NCBI GenBank assembly: GCA_028829895.1 | Contig: CM054181.1 | Coordinates: forward strand, 9,509,001 to 9,573,000 | DNA: 64,000 nucleotides | Direction: 5' to 3' | Source: Sinotaia quadrata | Lineage: Eukaryota > Mollusca > Gastropoda > Architaenioglossa > Viviparidae | Shown: one piece after another, positions 1 through 14,500 of the stretch | Layout of the letters: every line of letters begins with the position of its first letter | Position numbering within the stretch: position 1 is the first letter of the stretch | Translations under genes and position numbers: made by a program | The notes under the pieces: model-generated | Seen by the model: only the letters and a program-made list of their open reading frames with translations | What the model was told of the DNA's origin: nothing | Database searches by the model: none

Positions 1-250
1 CATGTTATATTATACATTCTGTGCCTTGAATATGTTATTTGTGATTATCAGTCCACTGTTTTGTAACGTGTTATATATGTTGTGCCTTGAATATGTTATT
101 AGTGATTATCAGTCTGCTGTTTTGTAATGTGTTATATATGTTGTGTCTTTAATCATGTTATTAGTGATTATCAGTCCGCTATTTTGTAATGTGTTATGTA
201 TGTTGTGCCTTGAATATGTTATGTGTGATTATCAGTCCGCTGTTTTGTAA
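1..250. repeat. Minisatellite, ~60-bp unit, ~4 copies
   Basis: Core GTGATTATCAGTCCGCTG recurs about every 60 bp. It runs off the left edge of the window. Confidence 0.85.
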
Positions 251-424
251 CATTGTCAGGAATACTGTGCATGGTGCATCTTTAACATATTTTCAGAACT
301 CACAAAATTAAAATTTACTTCATATATGCTGATCAGTGAGCACTAATAATTTTTACTGCTGATAAAACAGCTATAAATTAATAACATTTAAATTTATAAA
401 ACATCTTATTTTTTCACTTTCTAG

Positions 425-666
425 CAAGTGTTGCAGAAGCTAAACTGTTTCATCATTCGCCCTGCAGCTGTTGTCAGCAGGCTTCATGATGCTGAGGAAG
501 AGGAAATACCAGAGGAAATTGACACTGAGGATCTTATGCGCACTTTGGCCCCCAAACGCATGGTTGCTCCACGTTTTCGATGGCGACGTAGTCGCTGGCT
601 GCGTTATTGTCCTGTTGCTTTGCATGAAGGAAATAAAGTACCAGGCAAGCCAGAGTTTGCAGTCAG
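425..666 (+). CDS. AK9: AK9 exon a (first exon in window)
   Basis: Acceptor TTTCTAG before 425, donor AG|GTGAAA; starts in phase 0 and ends after two bases of a codon. It encodes the tail of the first kinase domain and the conserved [13 protein letters not shown] stretch, then [11 protein letters not shown], the beginning of the first CPV/YHS-like module. The upstream sequence must supply more exons, because the frame is open at the acceptor and no start codon fits. Confidence 0.93.
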
Positions 667-3600
667 GTGAAAAACTTTAGCTTTTCAAATGCTTGGAGTT
701 GAGTTATAGAATTAAAATTTTTCTTAATTCAGATGCCTCCACACACACACCCCACACACCACCACCACAGTATTAATTTTGATAATGAAACAATGTATTA
801 TATATATATATATATATATAAGGAAAATAGTCAGATCTGCTGTACATTACTGTGTACAAGAGAGTAAGTCTGTTTACTGTTTATAAACATGGATTATGCA
901 ATTATACTAAAACATTTAGCTATTTTAAATATTCTTATTAACTTTATTACTAACAGATTAGTCTAATTTTAATGTCATGCACATGGTGAACACAGTGAAA
1001 TTAGAAACTTTTTTTTTTTACTGATTTGTCTCAGTTTCTTGGACAAGGTGTACTGTTTGTCGAGTCATGAAGCAATGGGGAAGTTCTTGAAGAACCCTCG
1101 TCCTTATCTCCTACCCCCTCAGCCTCGTCCACCATGCAAACTGTCAGTGATAGGACCACCCCTTTCAGGAAAGACAACTCTCTGTCATATTCTTGCACAG
1201 AAATATGGTGCTACAGTGAGTTTGTTTGCTTTGTGCTGTTAAGGACAAATACAGATGTCATCTACATCATCAAACTAAACCGATTTCAATGCCATTCCTG
1301 TCTTTGACATGCTGACTTACATTCCACACTTAAGCAATCTGTCCTAAAACTGCATTGCTTTCAAAACATATCATGCCAATGAATTTCCACATTCACCTTA
1401 TGAATCTGAACTGACAATATTTATAAAAGGAAATGTGTCTCTTGTAGAAGTACATAATCATCTGATACCATTCTAATATCTCTTATTGCAGAGTAACACT
1501 CAACCAGGCATCTATTACTGGCAAGCTACTATAGATCTGACATTTCTTATTGTAAAGTAAATATAGAACTGTCATTTCTTATTGTAAAGTAAATATAGGA
1601 CTGACATTTCTTATTGCAAAGTAAATATAGAACTGACATTTCTTATTGTAAAGTAAATATAGGACTGACATTTCTTATTGTAAAGTAAATATAGAACTGA
1701 CATTTCTTATTGCAAAGTAAATATAGAACTGACATTTCTTATTGTAAAGTAAATATAGAACTGTCATTTCTTATTGTAAAGTAAATATAGAATTGACATT
1801 TCTTATTGCAAAGTAAATATAGAACTGACATTTCTTATTGCAAAGTAAATATAGAACTGACATTTCTTATTGCAAAGTAAATATAGATCTGACATTTCTT
1901 ATTGCAAAGTAACTATAGAACTGACATTTCTTATTGTAAAGTAAATATAGAATTGACATTTCTTATTGCAAAGTAAATATAGAACTGACATTTCTTATTG
2001 CAAAGTAAATATAGAACTGACATTTCTTATTGCAAAGTAAATATAGATCTGACATTTCTTATTGCAAAGTAACTATAGAACTGACATTTCTTATTGTAAA
2101 GTAAATATAGAACTAGATATTTCTTATCACAAACTGGCATCTCTTATTATAGTGTAACTATAGAACTGGCATCTCTTGTTATAGTGTAACTATAGAACTG
2201 GCATCTCTTATTATAGTGTAACTATAGAACTGGCATCTCTTATTATAGTGTATAGAACTGGCATCTCTTATTATAGTGTAACTATAGAACTGGCATCTCT
2301 TATCATAGTGCAACTATAGAACATGCATTTCTTGTCATAGTGTAACTATAGAACAGGCATTTCTTATCATAGTGCAACTATAGAACAGGCATTTCTTATT
2401 ATAGTGTAACTATAGAACTGGCATCTCTTATCATAGTGTAACTATAGAACTGGCATCTCTTATCATAGTGTAACTATAGTACTGGCATCTCTTATAGATC
2501 TGCTTGATCATTTGATGTAATTTTGCAATCTCTTATTGCAATGTAACCATAAAACTGGTGTCTCTTATTATAGTGTACCTGTAGAACTGTAGGTGTTCTT
2601 ATAGATCTGCTTGATCATTTGATGTAATTTTGTAATCTATTATTGCATAGTTTGTAACTATAGAACTGGTGTCTCTTATAAATCTGCTTGATCATTTGAT
2701 GTAATTTTGTAATCTATTATTGCATAGTTTGTAACTACAGAACTGGTGTCTCTTATAAATCTGCTTGATCATTTGATGTAATTTTGCAGTCTATTATTGC
2801 AGAGTAACTTTAAAGCTGACTATGTTGCAGAATTGCCTGGTTATCTTATACAAGTCTATTGCCTATAATTTCAGAGATACCAAATTTGCTCTAGAATTAT
2901 CATCTGTTGTAGAATTGCCTAGTTATCTTATACAAGTCTACTGCCAGTAACTCCAAAGTTACCAACTTTGCTCTAGGATTATCATCTTTTGTGGAATTGC
3001 CTGGTTATCTTATACAAGTCTACTGCCAGTAATTTCAAACATACCATTTTACATTTAGGATTAACATCTGTTGTAGAATTGCCTGGTTATCTTAAATAAG
3101 TCTGTTTGCTCTAGGGCTATCATCTGTTGTAGAATTGCCTGGTTATCTTATACAAATCTACTGTTGATAATTTCAGATACTAAATTTGCTCAAGAATTAT
3201 TATCTGTTGTAGAATTGCTGCCTGATCATTCATACAGATCTGCCATCAGTTATTGCAAAATAACTAGATTTATTACAGAACTAACAGCTGTTGAAGATTT
3301 GCCTGATAATCTCATACAAATTTACCATCTGTTATTTCAAAGAACCAAAATTGGTGTCGAATTAACATGTTGAAGATTTGCCTGATAATCTCATATGGAT
3401 TATCATCTGTTACTGCAAAGTAACTATAACATTTCATATGGTTGTATCATCTGTTACTGCAAAGTAACTATAAAATCTCATATGGTTGTATCATCTGTTT
3501 GATCTCATATGGTTGTATCATCTGTTACTTTGCAGTAACTATATTATCTCTATGGTTGTATCATCTGTCACTGCAAAGTAACTATAAAATCTCATATGGT

Positions 3601-6600
3601 TGCATCATCTGTTACTGCAAAGTAAATAATATCGTCTCATATGAATGTATCAAGTGTTACAGCAAAATAACTAGAATTAGTGCAGAACTAATATCTCTTC
3701 TGTCTTTTGTGAACTATTAGTTTCTGTAAAATTAATTGTTGATATGTCTTTTATTTTAGAGGTAGCATACAAATAGTCTATTTATTAGTACTACTAGCAG
3801 CCATTTTCTTTTTAGCAGTTTCTGGAACTGTTGACCTGAGAGCAGTCTGGTTTCTTTACATTGACTTTTGCCATTATTTTTCATTATTTTTCATTATTTT
3901 CTGGTTGCAGAACAGAATATGCATTAGATAAAGTGTCATAACATAGTTTGTTTAAAACTCTTTTTAAAATTAAATTATACTTATATTATGATTTATATTA
4001 CTTCATATGCTGTGTTATAAAAAAGGTAACAATTTTAAAGCAAATAGCTTCAAAGTTTGTGCATATATTGGTAAGAAATCTAAGAAATACAGTTAAGTTT
4101 AAATGAAATCCTCAGATTTTGTCAAAATTAAACCAATAAGAACAAAGAATAATATGGTATTTAATTAATTAAACAGTATATTATCAAGTATTATTTAAAT
4201 AACTGTTCATTATTTTGTATGGAAGTAAGTGACCCATGCTGTACATTAAAGTCATTCACTCAGTCATTGATATAAATTTAACATCCTCACCTTCCTTCTC
4301 ACCACACATCAGTATAGCATTTGAAAGCTGTTTAGTGGTTTACAATGATTCATGAAAAGTAACTGCTCCTCTAATAGTATATGACCTATATGCAAGCATT
4401 GTGACACTTGTTTCTTGTCCTTGTATTGGATGTCATAGAATTCATTAATACATTTGTTTTTAGTCCATATGTTGTGCATGTATGAAATTATTAGCATCAC
4501 ACATGTAGGTCTTGTCCAAGTATTGAAAGTTGATGTGATTGTCACACATGTGTATCTTGTCCAAGTGTTGAAAGTTGATGTGATTGTCACACATGTGTAT
4601 CTTGTCCAGGTGCTGAAAGTTGATGTGATTGTCAGACATGTGTATCTTGTCCAGGTGTTGAAAGTTGATGTGATTGTCACACATGTGTATCTTGTCCAGG
4701 TGTTGAAAGTTGATGTGATTGTCACACATGTCTTCTTGTCCATGTGTTGAATGTGAATAATATTATCAGACATGTGTTTCTTTGTGCAGTTGTTGAATGT
4801 GAATAATATTATCAGACATGTGCTTCTTGTGAAGTTGTTGAATGTGAATAATATTATCTTGTACATTTGTTGAATGTGCATGGGATTATCAGACGTGTGT
4901 TTCTTGTGCAGGTGTTGAATGTAAATGAGATAATCAAGCCGAGAACAGAAAAAGAAAGGTTTAAGATGCTGCGGCAAGTAGAGGCAGAAACAAAAGAATC
5001 TTCCATAATTGCAGTGAAAACCATGATCAAGGAACAAATGGAAGCAGAAGCTGCTGCCCGAGAAGAAGGTGAGTCCAACAGATAGTTTTTTTAAATTTAA
5101 TGTCAGTAGTTTGACATGCAGGGCAGTAGTTTTTCCAATTTAATGTCATTAGTTTGACAAGTGGGGCAGTAGTTTTTCTAACTTATGTCTTTAGTTTGAC
5201 AAGCAGGGTAGAGGTTTTTCTAACTTAAAGTCATTAGTTTGACAAATGGGGCAAACTTCTTCTAACTTAATGTAATTAGTTTGACAAGTGGCAGTAATTT
5301 TCCTAATTTAATGTCATTAGTTTGACAAGTAATGCAGTAGTTTCTCTTTCTAGCTTAATGTCATAAGATAATTATAATGAAAGTCCTACTTGTCAAACTA
5401 ATTTTCACTGAGTGACACTCGTACTACAAATTGGGTTTTAGTAACTGATTTTAAATGAATGATAGTAGCTCTTTAAGTAGGGCTCTGGAGTTTGTTTTTA
5501 TAAGACTGATAATAGCTCTTTAAGTAGGGCTTTGGGGTCTGTTTTTACATGACTGATAGTAGTTCTTTAAATAAGGCCCAGGAGTCTGTTTCTAAATGAA
5601 TATTATTAGCATAGCAAAGTAGGGCACATATGTCCACTTCAAATGAATAGCATTAATATTACAAGTAGAGGTTTTTTTTGTCTGATTTTAAATGGCTAGT
5701 ATTAATATACAAGTAGAGGTTTTTGTCTGATTATAAATGGCTAGTGTTAATATACAAGTAGAGGTTTTTGTCTGATTATAAATGGCTAGTGTTAATATAC
5801 AAGTAGAGGTTTTTTGTCTGATTTTAAATGGCTAATTAATATACAAATAGGGTATTAGTGATTGATTTTAAACAGGTTAAATTTAATATTACAAGTAGGT
5901 GATTTTAAATGGGTTAAATTTAATATTATATGTAAGATATATGTGATTGATTTTAAATGGATTAAATGTAATATTACATGTAGGTTTTTGTGTTTGGTTT
6001 TAAATGGATGGGATTAGAACCATAAGTAAAGCTTTTGTAAATGTTTTGTATCTAATTTGAAATGGATGGCATTAGAACTACAGGTATGACTTTGTTTCTG
6101 GTGTCTCATGACTTTATGTTTCTCTGATTCCACTGAATCTGCTTTGATATATTTTTTTTTTATTGTGATAATTGAAAGGGTGAAATAATATTAATGAACC
6201 TTGCTGAGTAGTGAATATACAAAATTAAAATTTATCTGGAGAGAAAGATATAACAGTGAAATTGCAAAGAAACACTGCACAGTCAGTTCTGAAGATAGAA
6301 CCAATTTGTGCAATAGCTTTTTAAAAAAAATTTTTAGTAATTAGTATTTAGTGTTATTTTGTATTGATACACATCAGCAGATATGTAGCTATGCATTATA
6401 GACCCATCAGACAAGAGTTGTGATTTTGAGGATAAAATTAATTCTAGGGCATGAATTAATATGCTACATGAATATATAATGAAAACTTCCATGAAACTGC
6501 TAGTTAGACCAGACTGTCCATATTGTCTTATTCCCCAGTTCCAACTGCCAGTCAGACAGACTTTCTCAAACTGCATCATTCTCTTGTATTCCACCTTGCC

Positions 6601-9600
6601 CCATTTTTTCTTGAAATCTTACCAGATAAGCATACACCACAGGCCTTCCCAGACTCTCCACTGTATAACCTTTGCTTAAAGGTTACTGAGTGCAGGGGGA
6701 CAGCACTTTGCTGGATAAGTACTATTAAATTTTCTCTCCCTTGAACAGAGTAAGACTGCATGGCAGTCTCTGGTTTATAAGAGTGATAAATGATAATGAT
6801 AAGTGATAATACACATGAAAGTAACCAGGAGAACTCCTCTTTTTAAAGAGAAAGGAAACTTTAAAGCTATTTATAAGAGTGATAAATATAGTATGCACAT
6901 TTAAGTAACCAGTGAGAAATCGTAGTTTACTTAGAAAAACTCTTCTTTTTAAAGAGAAAGGAAACTTTATAGCTATTTAAGAGAGGGAGCATTAAAGGCA
7001 ATGATGGCATTGGTGTTACTGAGTTGACAGCAGTTTTCACCTCTTTGATATACATGTACCTTCTGAACAGGGTTCAGTTGTCATTATAATGAAAATGACA
7101 TTTTTGTTTTTGTTTTTAATAATAGGAATAAAAGTAATTTAAAAATGTATGTTTTTCTGTTGGTCATTTCAGATGCTATAACACAAACATATTGCTTTAT
7201 TGTTCAGCACGATCTGAATTTTTGACACCTGTATTTCTGGTGTTACTTTTTGTTAGTAAATTCATTGATCTTCTTCTTCTTCTTCTTCACGATGACTTCT
7301 TTTCCCCACAGGAATTGCGTGGAAACTTTTCATCCTCTTAATGTTCTCAGTTTCTGTAGAGTTCCTGTGGGGCCTTCCTCCCTTCTGTTCTAGGAGGGTA
7401 GTAATGTTAAAAAAAATTTAAAATTAGAAGATATATGGAAGATATGGAATTAGCAACTTCCTCTAAGTTTGTGGTTTTCTTTTTTTATTACTTATTGTGT
7501 AATGGTGTGTGTGTGGTGTGTTTAATTAATATTCATTGATCTCTTCAAACAGATAGGAACTAATTTACCTATATTGTCCTGTTGCAGTAATTGTAATATG
7601 TTAATGAACCTTCTTGTCAACTGTATCCAATTTTGTGCTTCAGTGGGGAACTTGCCAACTAAATGCCATAAAAACAAGAAATGCTTAAGAAAAGTTTTGA
7701 AAAGTATCATTAATAGTATAAATATGAAATGATTGGATACTGGAATAACTAGCATGCAAACATACACTAATTACTTGTGTCCAACAATGTAGCAACTCTT
7801 CTGTAGGTATAAATGTACCAAGAACTGAGTTTGCTACTTAGGTTTTAAAATATCTGAAATTTTCTTCATAATTCAAGCTTCAAAAAGTATTTTATTTGAT
7901 AAATAGGAGTAGCTGTCATAAACTGAAATAATAAAGAGCAAATTGCTATTGTACTTGAAAAGAGCTTGTTCTGTCATACCAAGCATAATATATATAAGCA
8001 CTTATCTGCATCTGCAGTTAAACTTTAGAAATCTGAGTGAAGAGACCTGGAGCACTATTGAACCTGATCATTACGTGAATTTGTTTTGAATTGGGTCAGC
8101 AAATTTATCTGCTAGCTGTGTTTTCTATCTGATTGTTCATAGCTTTGTTTTGAACTAGGTCAGTAAAATTATCTGCTAGCTGTGTTTTCAGCCCTGATTG
8201 TAGTTTTGTTTTGAATGAGGTCAGCTAAATTATCTGCATTTATGCCCCAATTGTTTATGGTATTTTTTCAAACTATGTTAGCTAAATCGTCTGCTAGTTA
8301 ATCTTTATTTCACTGATTGTTCATAGATTTGTTTTGAATTAGGTCTACTAAATTATCTTTTATTCAGTGTTTTATGCCCTGTTTGTTTGTTGATTTTTGT
8401 AACTAGATCTTAACCTAAATCATCTGCCATTGTTGTTTTATACCCTAATATATAGTTTTGTTTTGAATTAGGTTAGCTAAATCATTTGCTAATTAATGTT
8501 TTATGCACTGATTATCAAACTGCAAATTTTAAACTGAACTTGGGGACAAATAAGGATTTTCCCAGGTGTTCAATTGATTTTGCAAATGCTTACTTATACA
8601 GTAATATGACCCATATATCTGTGAGGTCAGAATTAAGTGAGATTTAAGAAAGCACTAAGCATTTCTTAAATAATTTTAACAAATTTTATAAACCAAAATA
8701 TTCATGATTTCATTCAAGTGAAATATAAAAGTAACAACACAGAACAAAAAGAATATTGATAGAGCAGTTTCTAAGATATTAAAATTTTAAATGTATAATT
8801 CATAATTACTGTTGAGAGAAAAGTCATTTAGAAATCAGATGAGATTTACTGTAGAGATGACAAAGTAGAGAGTTTACTAAGCAAAATTGATTAGCTTGTA
8901 ATTTTCCTTTATCCCAACACCAAAGACCAAGAGAGGACCATAGTATTCACAACCACTTAAATAGAAGTATATTTCTTGTGTGGAATCCATGACTACTGCT
9001 TTAATTGCAGCTGAGCGGCTGGCAGCTGAAGAAGCAGCCAAAGAAGCAGAAGAGAGGGCACTCCTGGAAGCAGAAGAGAGGGCACTTCTAGAAGAAGAAT
9101 CTGAGAGTCTGCAGGTAGAAGGTGAAGAGACTGAGGTACCAGGTGAAAGCAATAAAAATGAGGAAACAGTTGCTGTGGCTGCACCATCCGCTGTAAGCAG
9201 TAAGGTATCTGAACCATCAGTCATAAGCAGTGAGATACCTTCAGTTGAAAGCCATGCGATATCTGCACCTTCACTCATAAGCGATGAGGTATCTGCACCA
9301 CCAACAGTTGAAAGTGGTGAGTCAGAGGGGCTGGAGAGTGGTGAACTTGCTGAGCAAAAGACTGAGAGTGAGGGTCTAGAAATGGCTGAGAAAGATGGTA
9401 AAATGTTTGCAGAAGTTGGAAGATTTACTTTGAAAAGAACGTTAATACTTTGGGATGCTCTTTTTTTTTTAAAAAAAAAAAATGTTTTCTGTTATTTTTT
9501 CTAGTTTTCTTTTGCTGTTTCATTTTAGCCAAGAAATTTGTTTAACGCTAACTGCAACTATAGGCACATAGAGTTATAAATGAGCTGTTTCTTTGTTTAT

Positions 9601-11404
9601 AAATATGTCACTTTCAAGAGCAGTGCTTCAAGCTATTTATATCTTCAAACTGCAGTCATTCATCTCACTAATGATTCAAGCTTTTATACATCTTAAAATG
9701 CAGCCATTCATAAACTCTAATATGAAGCTATTATACATCATCAAATGCGATCATTCAACAACTAATGTATCAAGCTAGTATATATAGTACATCTTAAAAT
9801 GCAATCAGTCATCAACTAATGTACCAAGCTGTTATACATCATAAAATGCAAACAGTCATCTCACTAGTGCTTCTTTCTATCAAGACAATCAGTCATCTCA
9901 CTAGTGATTCATACTATCATGTACCATCAAAACAATCATCTTGCTATTAATTCACATTATTAACATACCTCCAAAACGATCACATCACTAGTGATTCTTA
10001 CTATTACATACCTCCAAAACGATCACATCACTAGTGATTCTTACTATTACATATCTCCAAAACGATCACATCACTAGTGATTCTTATTATTACATACCTC
10101 CAAAACAATCACTTCACTAGTGATTCTTACTATTACATACCTCCAAAACGATCACATCACTAGTGATTCTTACTATTACATACCTCCAAAACGATCACAT
10201 GACTAGTGATTCTTATTATTACATACCTCCAAAACGATCACATCACTAGTGATTCTTACTATTACATACCTCCAAAACGATCACATCACTAGTGATTCTT
10301 ACTATTACATACCTCCAAAACGATCACATCACTAGTGATTCTTACTATTACATACCTCCAAAACGATCACATCACTAGTGATTCTTACTATTACATACCT
10401 TCAAAACATTCATTCCTCTCATATTCAATGCTTGCATGGAAAGTGTGAAATGTACAGTAGCTGCTGCATAGCTTGATGCATCACTCTAACTATGACAGAA
10501 CTTTAAACTGATCTCTAAACACCATTAGATAAATACTTAATTTCTATATAGCAATATATTGACTTACAAAAATAAGTTGCTGCACAACATCAAATAGATC
10601 AACTAGGTAATTGCTTCACCGATTCAAACTGGTTGACTGCAGTAACAGCTATTAAGCATATAATGACTGGCTGATGTTTAACTATTACTTAACATCATAT
10701 TTACTGACTACTTTAATTGTTACATAGCATCATACTGACTGAATACTATAACTGTTATATAACTGACTGACTACAGGAACTGTTACAGTATATCCTACTG
10801 ACCATCTAAAGTAAATGCTACACAGCAGCATCAAACTGATTAACTTTTACTATATAACATCACAGTGACCAACTTTGGTAACTACTACATAACATCACAC
10901 TGATTATAGTAACTGTTCCACAACACCATAACGACTGACTACAGACTACTGATTGATTTATCACAGATCATATTGACTGACTACACACAACACCACACTG
11001 ACTACAGTAACTGTAGCACAACATCATATTGACTGACTACATTAAATGTAACACACCACACTGACTACAGTAACTTTTACACAACATTACATGACTGACT
11101 ACAGTAACTGTTACACAACACAGATTAACTACAGTAACTGTTATGCACCATTACAGTGACTGACTTCAGTAACTCTACCATCACACTGACTGACTACATT
11201 AGCTGTTACACAACATCACATGACTGACTACAATAACTGTTACACAACACAGACTAACTACAGTAACTGTTATGTACCACTACAATGACTGACTACAGTA
11301 ACTACCATCACACTGAATGACCTTAGTAACTGTTACACAGCATCACATGACTAACTACAGTAACTGTTATGCACCATTACAATGATTTACTGCAGTAACT
11401 CTAC

Positions 11405-11458
<54 letters not shown>

Positions 11459-11553
11459 TTTGTATGTGTGGTGTGTATGTGTATGATGCTGATATCTTTC
11501 ATTTTGCTTCTTTTCAGATGAGTGATTTGAATTCAATTTCATGCTGTCTTTGC

Positions 11554-11589
<36 letters not shown>

Positions 11590-14500
11590 ATGCATGCATG
11601 CATGTGTGTTTGTGATGTTGATACCATTCATAGTTTTGCTTCTGTTCATATGATAAATGTGATATTTGTTTTAAAATGAATTGACAGTTGAGGAAGTAAA
11701 AGAAGAAGATAAAATTGGAGAATCAGCACCTGAAGCATCAGGAGACGACAAACAACCAATTCCGTTTGAACCTGATGTTGATGAAACACACCCTGAGGTG
11801 ATAGCCAGAGTAAAGTCGGCATTGGAAGCAGCAGAAAGCCAACCCATGATCCTACCTGTGGATATTGTTGTAGAAGAGGTGGAGATAGCAATTCATGAAT
11901 GGGAGAAGAAAATGCAGAATAACCGGCCTAATGGGCCAATGTGAGTAGCCTTGTTGTGGCCATGATAAACACATAGATCTAGTTCTATAGATCAGATTTT
12001 GGGATCAGCATTTGACTGGAACTTTAGGATTTGTGGCTGGATTTTTAAGACCTGCTATCTCCATGGTTGTCAGGGATATTATGATCTCTTATCTCCATGT
12101 TCAACAAGGATTTTAGAATCTGCTGTCTCCATGTTTGACAGAGATGCTAGGATCTGTTATCACTATGTTTGACCTGGATGTTAGATCTATTTGTTAGGAT
12201 CTGTTATCACCATGTTTGACCTGGATGTTAGGTCTATTTGTTAGGATTTGTTTTCATCATGTTTGACCTGGATGTTAGATTTATTTGTTAGGATCTGTTA
12301 TCACCATGTTTGACCTGGATGTTAGATCTATTTGTTAGGATCTGTTATCACCATGTTTGACCTGGATTTTAGATCTATTTGTTAGGATCTGTTATCACCA
12401 TGTTTGACCTGGATGTTAGATCTATTTGTTAGGATCTGTTATCACCATGTTTGACCTGGATGCTAGATCTATTTGTTAGGATCTGTTATCACCATGTTTG
12501 ACCTGGATGTTAGATCTATTTGTTAGGATCTGTTGTCACCATGTTTGACCTGGATTTTAGATCTATTTGTTAGGATCTGTTATCACCATGTTTGACCTGG
12601 ATGTTAGATCTATTTGTTAGGATCTGTTATCACCATGTTTGACCTGGATGTTAGATCTATTTGTTAGGATCTGTTATCACCATGTTTGACCTGGATGTTA
12701 GATCTATTTGTTAGGATCTGTTATCACCATGTTTGACCTGGATGTTAGATCTATTTGTTAGGATCTGTTATCACCATGTTTGACTGAGGTGCTAGGATCT
12801 ATTATCACCATGTTTAACAGGGATGTTAGGATCTGCCTGTTGGTTTTGACAGTGATACTTTAATTTGTCATGAATTTGACACTTTTGTTAGACCTACCAT
12901 GTCATATGTTGACTGTGATGTTCAGATCTGTTATGGCATGTATTTGAGTGGGATGTTCAGATCTGTTGTGTCATATGCTATATATTTGACAGTGGTGTTT
13001 GGATTTGTTATATGCTTGACAGATTCTTCTGTCACATGACCAGACAGTCAAGCTGTAGGAGCTAGGTGCATTTTGTATTGCATGTATACATGTCCTAGAA
13101 GCCCACCTCCCAAAGTAGGGAGATAGTAAAGGAAAGTTTTTTTCGGAAACAAATTTCCATGGATGATATCTCCTCTTTTGTACCATTTTGTTTGTATTGG
13201 TACACTGGTGAGATTTTTGTCAAATAATGGCCATAATTTTCAATTATGTTTTGTCAAATAATGGCCATAATTTTCAATTATGTTTTGTCAAATAATGGCC
13301 ATAATTTTCAATAATTATGTTTTGCTGGCAGTATCGGCTACACATTGTTTTATGGTTACTTGGTTCTTTTCCCTCCTGTAATTCTTTTGTCTGACTCCAA
13401 GAAAAGGTAAGGTGTATTTTAAAATATTTTTACAGCTGGCATCATAGCTGTTGTTGGGATAAGCATGTTTATTTTGGGTGACATTGTCCCTTCTCTCAGG
13501 GCTGACTTAGATTATTTGAAACCCAGCCAAGTGTGTAACTTGTATGAATTGCAAGAATGAGCATGCCTGTATATTTTGTCAATGTTGTTGAAACCTGCAG
13601 GGAAAGTTAGCATCTAAATATCTAGTACTTTAGAGTCAAAGTACTCAGCAGATCAACCACCATTGTAATGACAGTCAAACATACACATATATGGTCATTG
13701 CAGACTGAGATGCAAATAGCGCACTGGGTCAGCCACCATTGTAATGACAGTCAAATATACACATATATGGTCATTGCAGACTGAGATGCAAATAGCGCAC
13801 TGGGTCAGCCACCATTGTAATGACAGTCAAACATACACATATATGGTCATTGCAGACTGAGATGCAAATAGCGCACTGGGTCAGCCACCATTGTAATGAC
13901 AGTCAGACATGCAATTAGATGGTCATTGCAGACAGATGCAAATAGCGCACTGGGTCAGCCAGTAATGACAGTCAGACATGCACATAGCAAATAACGTACT
14001 GGGTCAGCCACCATTGTATTGATAGTCAGATATTCACTTTAGAGATTTTGCTTAGAGCTTTCCTTCCCCCCCCAAAAAAAAATAAAAAAATAAAATAAAA
14101 TACAAAAAAAAAAAAAATGAAATGCTTATATCATCATCATTTTATTATTATGCTTCAACTCCACTTTGACTGCATACTTAATTTGCTTTCAATCTGTCTG
14201 TACAGCAATGGTGGTTGGATTTTAGACAACTTTCCTGCCACCCGTGAACAGTGGTCAGCTTGTGTAGAGAAGGGCCTGCTACCAGATGATGTTATTTTAC
14301 TAAGTGACACCAGTGAGACGGGACTTTTCCTGGTAAAGCGGTTCTATTTACTGAATGAAGACTTTATCACTAGTCAGATTGAAGAAAGATTAAGGCTGGA
14401 GGAAGAAGAGAGACGACGCCTGGCTGAAGAACAACGGTAAGGAATATAAGTTTTGGTATATCAGTAATGAAGAACTTTATGTTCATGTTTCAGTAATCAA

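Noticed and set aside
4309..5037. 242-codon minus-strand open frame
   Set aside because: It reads the reverse of the 45-bp array and of AK9 exon c; the plus-strand exon is conserved, this is not.
8877..9278. 133-codon minus-strand Ser/Ala-rich frame
   Set aside because: Antisense shadow of AK9 exon d, whose GAA/GCA codon bias leaves the opposite strand open.
9980..10405. Regular array that looks CRISPR-like
   Set aside because: Units are head-to-tail with no unique spacers, and the DNA is a eukaryotic intron; a minisatellite.
11387..11679. Cys/Val or His/Thr-rich open frames
   Set aside because: Translations of the GT/CA microsatellite.
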